Below, in pieces: positions 51,705-57,501 of a stretch of 57,501 bases of DNA. Every line of letters begins with the position of its first letter. Within the stretch, counting starts at the first letter, position 1. The position numbers and the translations under genes were made by a program. The notes below the pieces were generated by a model, which saw nothing but the letters and a program-made list of their open reading frames with translations, made no database searches and was not told the DNA's origin. The DNA lies in NCBI GenBank assembly GCA_002426015.1, contig DINS01000009.1, positions 18,982 to 76,482 of the forward strand, read 5' to 3'. The stretch comes from Flavobacteriaceae bacterium UBA5534. Lineage in GTDB: Bacteria > Bacteroidota > Bacteroidia > Flavobacteriales > Flavobacteriaceae.

Positions 51705-53001
51705 CGACTTCTCCATATAGGTCGAAGTCTGCAGCTTCAGTAATTTTTACGGTTGTAAATTCGCCTGTTTTTAAATAGCATTTTGTGGCATCAATAAGTA
51801 CTTCGTTATCCACATCTGGTGAGTCAAACTCTGTACGTCCAACAAAATAATTACCTTCTTTTCGGTCGATAACCACTTTAAATTCTTGGCCTATTTTAGT
51901 TTGGTTGAGTTCCCAAGAAATTTGAGATTGTATTTCCATAATCTCATTGGCACGTTCTTGTTTTACATCTTCTGGCACATCATCTTCTAAATTGTAAGCA
52001 TGTGTGTTTTCTTCATGGCTATAGGTAAAGCAACCTAAACGCTCAAAACGCATCTCTTTAACCCATTCTTTAAGGGTTTGGTAATCTTCTTCAGTTTCTC
52101 CAGGATAACCAACAATAAGCGTGGTACGAATGGTCATATTTGGCACTGCTTTTCTAAACTCTTTAAGCAGTTTTGTGGTTTTCTCTTTGGTAGTGCCACG
52201 ACGCATGCTTTTAAGAATACTATCAGAAATATGTTGTAACGGAATATCTAAATAATTACAGATTTTTGGTTCTCTGTTCATCACATCTAACACATCCATT
52301 GGGAAACCTGTTGGGAATGCATAATGTAAACGTATCCACTCAATACCATCAACTTTTACAAGCGCTTCAAGTAATTCGGCTAGATTGCGTTTTTTGTATA
52401 AATCAAGACCATAATAGGTTAAATCTTGAGCAATTAAAATCAATTCCTTAACACCTTTAGCGGCTAATTTTTCAGCTTCAATAACAATCTCTTCAATAGG
52501 TGTCGATTTGTGTTTTCCGCGCATTAAAGGAATAGCACAAAAACTGCAAGGTCTGTCGCAACCTTCAGCAATTTTAAGATATGCGTAATTTTTTGGTGTT
52601 GTTGTTAAACGTTCTCCAATTAATTCGTGTTTATAATCTGCTCCTAAAGCTTTTAATAATAAAGGTAACTCTGTAGTACCAAAATACTCATCAACATTAG
52701 GAATTTCTTTCTGTAAATCTGGTTTGTAACGTTCACTTAAACATCCTGTTACAAAAACTTTATCAACTTCACCATCTTCCTTTTTTTGCATAAACTCTAA
52801 AATGGTATTCACACTCTCTTCTTTGGCATTATTTATAAAACCACAGGTGTTAATTACCACAATATTTCCTTCTTCCTCATGCACAACATCTTTGCCACTG
52901 GCTTTAAGTTGTCCCATAAGTACTTCACTATCATACACATTTTTGCTACATCCTAATGTAACAACATTGATTTTATTCTTTTTTAGAGATTTTGTTCTCA
53001 T
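51688..53001 (-). CDS. rimO: Ribosomal protein S12 methylthiotransferase RimO
   Basis: Adds a methylthio group to the conserved Asp of ribosomal protein S12. From the ATG at 53001 it has 437 residues: the N-terminal iron-sulfur domain with Cys18, Cys53 and Cys87, the radical-SAM motif GCDRPCSFC (Cys148, 152, 155) and a C-terminal TRAM domain (~370-430). An earlier in-frame start at 53022 adds seven residues and is less likely because it overlaps the -7 box. The last four residues and stop come from a short repeat. Confidence 0.95.
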   Translation of the reverse strand: MRTKSLKKNKINVVTLGCSKNVYDSEVLMGQLKASGKDVVHEEEGNIVVINTCGFINNAKEESVNTILEFMQKKEDGEVDKVFVTGCLSERYKPDLQKEIPNVDEYFGTTELPLLLKALGADYKHELIGERLTTTPKNYAYLKIAEGCDRPCSFCAIPLMRGKHKSTPIEEIVIEAEKLAAKGVKELILIAQDLTYYGLDLYKKRNLAELLEALVKVDGIEWIRLHYAFPTGFPMDVLDVMNREPKICNYLDIPLQHISDSILKSMRRGTTKEKTTKLLKEFRKAVPNMTIRTTLIVGYPGETEEDYQTLKEWVKEMRFERLGCFTYSHEENTHAYNLEDDVPEDVKQERANEIMEIQSQISWELNQTKIGQEFKVVIDRKEGNYFVGRTEFDSPDVDNEVLIDATKCYLKTGEFTTVKITEAADFDLYGEVVSSGA

Positions 53002-53019
53002 TTCAAAAATTTTAGTGTG

Positions 53020-53027
53020 CAAAGATA
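53020..53027 (-). promoter_or_regulatory. Putative -7 box of rimO
   Basis: TATCTTTG on the minus strand, 18 bases before the rimO ATG. No TTG lies at consensus spacing. Confidence 0.45.
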
Positions 53028-53078
53028 CAACATCTTTAAACCTTTTATATATTTAACAGTCTTAAATAAAAACTACTC

Positions 53079-54158
53079 ATGAAAACTTCATACCTACTTT
53101 ATGCTGTTTTACTTATTTTTTTGACGAGTTGCTCCTCTTCAGACACACCAACTGATACTGATCCAACTCCTGAAGCGACTTACTTTCCGCCTCTTAATTC
53201 TGAAACTTGGGAAACCGTTTCTCCTTCAGATTTAGGATGGAATCAAAGCCAATTACAGCCACTTTTAGATTATTTAGCGCTTAAAAACACTAAAGGATTT
53301 ATCATATTACACAACGGAAAAATTGTTGTTGAAAGTTACATGAATGGTCACTCATCAACATCACCTTGGTATTGGGCAAGTGCAGGAAAAACATTAACAA
53401 CAGCAGTATCTGGAATAGCACAAGATGAAGGATTGATTAATATTAACAGTAAAGTTTCTGACTATTTAGGAACTGGTTGGACAAGTGCTCCTTTAGCAAA
53501 AGAGAATTTAATTACTTGCAAAAACTTACTCTCGATGAATTCTGGGTTAGATGATACGTTAGGTGACGATGTATCGCCTGCTAACCTACAATATGTAGCT
53601 GATGCAGGAACGCGTTGGGCTTACCATAATGTATATGTAAAAATGCAAGATGTCGTTGCACAAACAAGCAATCAAACTTGGAGTACGTATTTTAATACCA
53701 AATTGAGAGATAGAATTGGCATGAGTGGCAGTTGGATTCCTGTGGGAGATTTAAGTGTGTATTGGAGTAATACTCGTAGTATGGCTCGTTTTGGATTAAT
53801 GATTTATGCCAAAGGGAAATGGGAAAACACTCAAATAGTTCCTGAAGCGTTTTTAAACGAGGCAACAAATACTTCACAGAGTATTAATCTTGCTTATGGT
53901 TATTTATGGTGGTTAAATGGGAAATCGACTTTTCATTTACCACAAACACAATTTGAATTTAGTGGAAGTCTTATTCCTAATGCACCAAATGATATGTATG
54001 CTGCTTTAGGTAAAAACGACCAAAAAATTTATGTGGTTCCTAGTAAGAAATTAGTTGTTATACGAATGGGTGAAGTAGCTAACCCAGAAAACCCAACATT
54101 TGGATTATCTGGATTTGATGATGAATTATGGCAAAAAATTAATGCCTTAACTAATTAG
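53079..54158 (+). CDS. Serine hydrolase lipoprotein (beta-lactamase/PBP4*-like)
   Basis: A 359-residue envelope protein with a lipoprotein signal ending LTSC (Cys18) and a Thr/Asp/Pro-rich linker. The class C beta-lactamase-like fold has the SxxK motif SAGK (Ser101, Lys104) and a YxN motif in RWAYHNVYVK near residue 190. The third motif is less clear. Such proteins are esterases, peptidases or beta-lactamases; the true substrate is unknown. The stop overlaps the stop of the convergent amidase gene. Confidence 0.88.
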   Translation: MKTSYLLYAVLLIFLTSCSSSDTPTDTDPTPEATYFPPLNSETWETVSPSDLGWNQSQLQPLLDYLALKNTKGFIILHNGKIVVESYMNGHSSTSPWYWASAGKTLTTAVSGIAQDEGLININSKVSDYLGTGWTSAPLAKENLITCKNLLSMNSGLDDTLGDDVSPANLQYVADAGTRWAYHNVYVKMQDVVAQTSNQTWSTYFNTKLRDRIGMSGSWIPVGDLSVYWSNTRSMARFGLMIYAKGKWENTQIVPEAFLNEATNTSQSINLAYGYLWWLNGKSTFHLPQTQFEFSGSLIPNAPNDMYAALGKNDQKIYVVPSKKLVVIRMGEVANPENPTFGLSGFDDELWQKINALTN

Positions 54159-55792
54159 TTATAATTTTTTGGTGCAACTCTCTTTTTTGTAGCTTGCTCA
54201 TAATCATAAGCCCAACCTAACAATTCCATTTCAGAGAGAGGCTCACTTATAAACGTTAATCCTCTTGGAGCACCTTTTTCATTATAACCCATTGGTACTG
54301 TAATAGCAGGATATTCTGCCACAGCAGCAAAGCCTGCATGATAATTATTTATAGATAAGAAACCATCTAAATTGTGTGCTTTTGTTGGTATATCAAAAAA
54401 CAGTTTTCCGTTAGTTTTTAAGGTGTTTTTTATAGCGTCAAACTCTTCATCTGTAGCATTATCAGCTACAATACCTTCAAAAAGTTTTTGTCCATAAGGC
54501 ATTGTGTTTATTGAATCTTTTTTATTAAACTCAATCACATCTTGCACAGATTTTACCGTTAAAGATTTATCGGCTGAAGCAGATAAATACACTGGTAAAT
54601 CATTTTTCATATCTAAATTAAGGAGCCTTAAAAAATCTGGAAGCTCTACTTTTTCTTCTTCAATTTCAACGATAACTGCGCCTTTTAATTTTAAGTCTTC
54701 AATTGCTTTAACATATAAAGAATCTTCCATTAAACGTTTGAAAGCTCCAAAGCGTTTGCCTTTAACACTAAAATCTTTAAACCCTTCATCAAAAGCAAGA
54801 CTTCTTTTAAGCTGTATAGATTTAAAATCGTTTGCATCATAACCAAACATAGCTTCTAACATAATAGCATTGTCAGTTACATTTTTAGTCATAGGTCCTG
54901 GAGTATCTAAAGTTGAAGAAATTGGCACAATACCACTTCTACTTAACAAACCAATAGTTGGTTTTAGCCCTACAATTGAGTTTTGACTCGAAGGTGATAA
55001 AATAGAACCAGACGTTTCACTACCAACAGCAGCAACACAAAAATTTGAAGATACTGCGATTCCACTACCAGAACTCGAACCTCCTGTATCAATAATTTTA
55101 CGTCCATAAGGGTTTAAGGTTTGGCCACCAATAGCACTATAACCACTTGGGCAATCACCACAGAAAAAATAAGCCCATTCACTTAAATTAGCTTTTCCTA
55201 AAATGAGTGCTCCTCTATCTTTTAAGCGTTGAACAATAAACGCATCGTCCGTTTTGTTATCCTTTAATGCAACTGCTCCTGCAGTAGTTGACATTGCTGA
55301 TGTATTGATGTTATCTTTTAGTAAAATTGGCATTCCGAAAATAAGATGCTTAAGCATTTTGTTTTTTAAATCGATATCTTTTTGTTTTGCCTCTTCTATA
55401 ACATTAGGATTTAACGCAATAACAGAGTTTAGTGATAAATCGTTTTCTCTATCAAATTTTCTGATACGATACAGATAGAATTTAGTTAAATTCTCATACG
55501 ATAATTTACCATCTCGTATATGCTTTTGAAGTGTTGGAATATCTTGTTCTAAAATAAGAGGCTTTAAATTTTCATAGGTGCTTTCAGTAAAACTTTCTAA
55601 AGCTGTATTGAAAGGCATCCATAAATCAGACGAATTGATATGTTTTGAATCTAAAACCTTAAATTCTCTGAAGTCTTTAGTAGAAATAGCACTAATATCT
55701 GTTGACGATTTTTTGTCATCCTCTGTTTTAGATTCAGAGTTCTTACAGGAAAAAATTAAGAGAAAAGTGAAAACAAATAGAAATGACTTCAT
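54155..55792 (-). CDS. Amidase-signature family lipoprotein
   Basis: A 545-residue amidase with a lipoprotein signal (MKSFLFVFTFLLIFSC, Cys16) from the ATG at 55792. The Ser-cisSer-Lys triad region is present: PILLKDNINTSA (Lys), TGGSSSGSGIAVSSN (cis-Ser) and SETSGSILSPSS (Ser nucleophile). An upstream GTG at 55891 would add 33 residues lying in repeat sequence and overlapping no family segment, so it is rejected. Unlike GatA it is exported and has no gatB/C neighbours, so it is not a tRNA amidotransferase. It sits between ftsY and rimO, which are usually closer together. Confidence 0.9.
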   Translation of the reverse strand: MKSFLFVFTFLLIFSCKNSESKTEDDKKSSTDISAISTKDFREFKVLDSKHINSSDLWMPFNTALESFTESTYENLKPLILEQDIPTLQKHIRDGKLSYENLTKFYLYRIRKFDRENDLSLNSVIALNPNVIEEAKQKDIDLKNKMLKHLIFGMPILLKDNINTSAMSTTAGAVALKDNKTDDAFIVQRLKDRGALILGKANLSEWAYFFCGDCPSGYSAIGGQTLNPYGRKIIDTGGSSSGSGIAVSSNFCVAAVGSETSGSILSPSSQNSIVGLKPTIGLLSRSGIVPISSTLDTPGPMTKNVTDNAIMLEAMFGYDANDFKSIQLKRSLAFDEGFKDFSVKGKRFGAFKRLMEDSLYVKAIEDLKLKGAVIVEIEEEKVELPDFLRLLNLDMKNDLPVYLSASADKSLTVKSVQDVIEFNKKDSINTMPYGQKLFEGIVADNATDEEFDAIKNTLKTNGKLFFDIPTKAHNLDGFLSINNYHAGFAAVAEYPAITVPMGYNEKGAPRGLTFISEPLSEMELLGWAYDYEQATKKRVAPKNYN

Positions 55793-55847
55793 GATTAATA
55801 TTTTTATTAAAAATACTAAAAATAGAACACTTAAATATAATTGTGTT

Positions 55848-55905
55848 AGCTTCTCGATACAATTTTTAAACACTAGCGTTTTAAAAACCACTCGAAGTGA
55901 CGAAG
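55848..55905. repeat. REP-like element between ftsY and the amidase gene
   Basis: On the minus strand the segment begins CTTCGTCACTTCGAGTGG, has T- and A-rich centre, and ends ATTGTATCGAGAAGC. It contains CACTTCGAGTG (55889-55899), an imperfect palindrome. It strongly resembles a dispersed flavobacterial repeat I know; one copy is in the window. Confidence 0.5.
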
Positions 55906-55907
55906 TT

Positions 55908-56861
55908 TTACTTGAAGAATGAATCTACAAATTCAAATTTATTGAAAACCTGAAGGTCGTCAATACCTTCACCTACTCCAATATATTTTACAGGAATTTG
56001 AAATTGATCAGAAATACCAATCACCACACCACCTTTTGCTGTTCCGTCTAGTTTTGTTACAGCCAAAGAAGTAACTTCAGTAGCAGCTGTAAACTGTTTT
56101 GCTTGCTCAAAAGCATTCTGACCAGTTGAACCATCTAAAACTAGTAACACATCGTGAGGCGCATCGTCAACTACTTTTTGCATGACGCGTTTTACTTTAG
56201 TTAACTCGTTCATTAAATTAACTTTATTGTGCAAACGACCAGCAGTATCAATAATAACCACATCAGCATCTTGAGTAACAGCACTTTTTAAGGTGTCAAA
56301 AGCTACAGAAGCAGGATCGCTTCCCATGTCTTGTCGTACCATTGGTACATCTACTCTATCAGCCCAAACTTGTAATTGGTCTATCGCTGCAGCTCTAAAA
56401 GTATCTGCTGCACCTAAAACAACTTTTAGGCCTTGCTTTTTAAATTGTGATGCTAATTTACCAATGGTTGTTGTTTTACCAACACCATTAACACCAACAA
56501 CCATTATTACGTATGGTTTTTTATCTTTTGGAATTGTAAACTCGGTAGCATTACCACTATCAATTTCTGATAATAATCCTGCTATTTCTTCGCGAAGAAT
56601 TTGATTTAACTCAGAAGTTCCAAGGTATTTATCTTTAGCAACACGCTCTTCAATACGTTTAATAACTTTTAATGTCGTATTAACACCAACATCACTAGAT
56701 ACAAGTATTTCTTCAAGATTATCAAGAACCTCATCATCAACTTTAGACTTTCCAGCGACCGCTTTATTAAGCTTTGTAAAGAAAGTTGTTTTAGATTTCT
56801 CTAACCCTTTATCTAATGTTTCTTTTTTTTCTGAAGAAAATATTTTTTTAAAAAAACTCAT
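55908..56861 (-). CDS. ftsY: Signal recognition particle receptor FtsY
   Basis: GTPase that docks SRP-ribosome complexes at the membrane. The 317 residues have a short N-domain (~20-100) and a G-domain with VVGVNGVGKTTTIGKLA (P-loop), DTFRAAAIDQL, DTAGRLHNK and TKLDGTAKGG. There is no long acidic A-domain, as usual in Bacteroidota. It has its own promoter that overlaps the preceding terminator. The neighbourhood rpmB-rpmG-DUF4295-ftsY is highly conserved in the phylum. Confidence 0.97.
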   Translation of the reverse strand: MSFFKKIFSSEKKETLDKGLEKSKTTFFTKLNKAVAGKSKVDDEVLDNLEEILVSSDVGVNTTLKVIKRIEERVAKDKYLGTSELNQILREEIAGLLSEIDSGNATEFTIPKDKKPYVIMVVGVNGVGKTTTIGKLASQFKKQGLKVVLGAADTFRAAAIDQLQVWADRVDVPMVRQDMGSDPASVAFDTLKSAVTQDADVVIIDTAGRLHNKVNLMNELTKVKRVMQKVVDDAPHDVLLVLDGSTGQNAFEQAKQFTAATEVTSLAVTKLDGTAKGGVVIGISDQFQIPVKYIGVGEGIDDLQVFNKFEFVDSFFK

Positions 56862-56936
56862 GGTATTACTAATTTGTGAAGCTAAATCAACAATTAAGCC
56901 TAATTATAAAGTCTGCTAATTTGTCACTTTTCGGCT

Positions 56937-56967
56937 CAAATATAGCCATAAAAAAACTGCTTTCAAA
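56937..56967 (-). promoter_or_regulatory. ftsY promoter overlapping the upstream terminator
   Basis: On the minus strand TTTG (56967-56964), 19-base spacer and TATATTTG (56944-56937). The TTTG lies in the loop/arm of the terminator at 56948-56978. The start codon is 76 bases further on. Confidence 0.7.
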
Positions 56968-56978
56968 TGAAAGCAGTT
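56948..56978 (-). terminator. Terminator of the rpmB-rpmG-DUF4295 operon
   Basis: AACTGCTTTCA (56955-56965) with TGAAAGCAGTT (56968-56978), two-base loop, then a T run on the minus strand. It lies 24 bases after the DUF4295 stop. Confidence 0.85.
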
Positions 56979-57001
56979 GTAAAAAAATATATAGATTATA
57001 T

Positions 57002-57154
57002 TTAGTTTTTCTTTAAAAACTCGTCCACAAACTCTGGTGCCATTACTGACTCAACAAACATGTAAGCGCCTGTTTTTGGAGATTTAACCATTTTTATAGC
57101 TTTGGTTAATCTTTTAGATCCTGTTTGTAACGATGCTACTGATTTCTTTGCCAT
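57002..57154 (-). CDS. DUF4295 small basic protein
   Basis: A 50-residue protein (MAKKSVASLQTGSKRLTKAI, later SPKTGAYMFVESVMAPEFVD) of the DUF4295 family, found in Bacteroidota directly after rpmG. Its size, charge and operon suggest a ribosome-associated protein; this is inference, although structural work has hinted at such proteins on Bacteroidota ribosomes. It starts seven bases after the rpmG stop. Confidence 0.93.
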   Translation of the reverse strand: MAKKSVASLQTGSKRLTKAIKMVKSPKTGAYMFVESVMAPEFVDEFLKKN

Positions 57155-57161
57155 GACTTAA

Positions 57162-57344
57162 TTATTTTATCTCTTTATGAACTGTCATACGCTTAAGGAT
57201 AGGATTAAATTTTTTAATCTCCATTCTGTCTGGCGTATTCTTTTTATTTTTTGTTGTAATGTAACGAGAAGTTCCTGGTTGCCCAGACTCTTTGTGCTCT
57301 GTACATTCTAATATTACTTGTATTCTATTACCTTTCTTTGCCAT
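57162..57344 (-). CDS. rpmG: 50S ribosomal protein L33
   Basis: A 60-residue ribosomal protein of the large subunit: MAKKGNRIQVILECTEHKES at the N-terminus, then TSRYITTKNKKNTPDRMEIK. Only one Cys is present, so this is a zinc-free form, as usual in Bacteroidota. In operon with rpmB and DUF4295. Confidence 0.97.
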   Translation of the reverse strand: MAKKGNRIQVILECTEHKESGQPGTSRYITTKNKKNTPDRMEIKKFNPILKRMTVHKEIK

Positions 57345-57372
57345 TGTACGTGTCTTTAACGCGTTATGCTAT

Positions 57373-57501
57373 TTATTTTAAAAAACCTTTAGTTTTTGCT
57401 TCTTTGATTGCTGCAGTAATACCAATTTTGTTGATTGTCTTTAATGCAGATGTAGAAACTTTTAAAGTTACCCATTTATCCTCTTCAGGAATGTAGAAAC
57501 G
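57373..57501 (-). CDS. rpmB: 50S ribosomal protein L28 (5' end outside window)
   Basis: The last 42 residues of L28 (RFYIPEEDKWVTLKVSTSAL, then INKIGITAAIKEAKTKGFLK) are in the window, with the stop at 57373-57375. The N-terminus is cut by the window end. It precedes rpmG by 28 bases. Confidence 0.93.
   Translation of the reverse strand, partial: RFYIPEEDKWVTLKVSTSALKTINKIGITAAIKEAKTKGFLK

Noticed and set aside
54155..55891. Amidase as the GatA subunit of tRNA amidotransferase
   Set aside because: It has a lipoprotein signal peptide and no gatB or gatC neighbours.

Overview
The window is a stretch of chromosome from a member of the Bacteroidota, almost certainly a marine-type Flavobacteriaceae. 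Supporting signs are the low GC content, a type IX secretion C-terminal signal, lipoprotein-rich hypothetical genes, families largely confined to this phylum (DUF4295, DUF4293, DUF1599 pairs, BT_3928-type DoxX protein, DUF3667, glutamine synthetase III, long-tailed Rho), and promoters of the Bacteroidota form TTG-N17..23-TAnnTTTG. Gene density is high and most genes are housekeeping. I see no CRISPR array, prophage, transposase gene or rRNA operon.

Layout. 1-10.2 kb: a B12-flavoured block on the minus strand, with the fused acyl-CoA mutase IcmF (cut by the window start), a BtuF-like binding protein without a signal peptide, pyrF, prfA and the B12-dependent ribonucleotide reductase nrdJ; inside it are a PqqB-like metallo-hydrolase lipoprotein, a DUF4197 lipoprotein and two small paralogous proteins. 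10.4-16.3 kb: purM, a small beta-barrel protein, an unlisted 46-residue secreted peptide, a twice-frameshifted paralogue of the barrel gene, and glutamine synthetase III. 16.4-22.2 kb: a CaCA antiporter, a BlaI/M56-peptidase pair behind a tandem operator, a secreted endonuclease I with a T9SS signal, and a 49-residue protein. 22.2-26.4 kb: tRNA-Arg, then a sulfur module (Crp-type regulator, split YeeE/YedE transporter, TauE exporter, CstB-like persulfide dioxygenase-rhodanese).

26.4-31.8 kb: minus-strand run clpS, prmA, a methyltransferase, tpiA, an orphan OppB permease, a DoxX/thioredoxin-like protein and DUF1599. 31.9-35.8 kb: plus-strand folP, a lipoprotein, cdaA (c-di-AMP synthase) and two DUF3667 genes. 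35.8-42.4 kb: ABC exporter, truA, a phosphoesterase, a Cys-rich lipoprotein behind a (TAA)9 tract, DUF4293, rho and rpsT. 42.4-50.6 kb: tRNA-Glu, proS, a Tyr/Gly- and Ser/Arg-rich lipoprotein, an OmpP1/FadL porin, a 54-residue membrane protein, yidC and pyrG. 50.8-57.5 kb: a cassette-like hypothetical, rimO, a serine hydrolase, an amidase, ftsY, DUF4295, rpmG and rpmB (cut by the window end).

How the genes fit together: IcmF and NrdJ both need adenosylcobalamin and the BtuF-like protein may bind corrinoid, but no cobalamin riboswitch is visible. The 22.4-26.4 kb module is a coherent sulfane-sulfur import, oxidation and sulfite export unit. The best second-look items are that module and its cysteine-bearing regulator, the BlaI tandem operator with its unusual M56 protein, the decayed barrel gene with the neighbouring micro-peptide, the (TAA)9 tract, and the ftsY promoter built into the preceding terminator. 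Nothing here is a clearly new large system.
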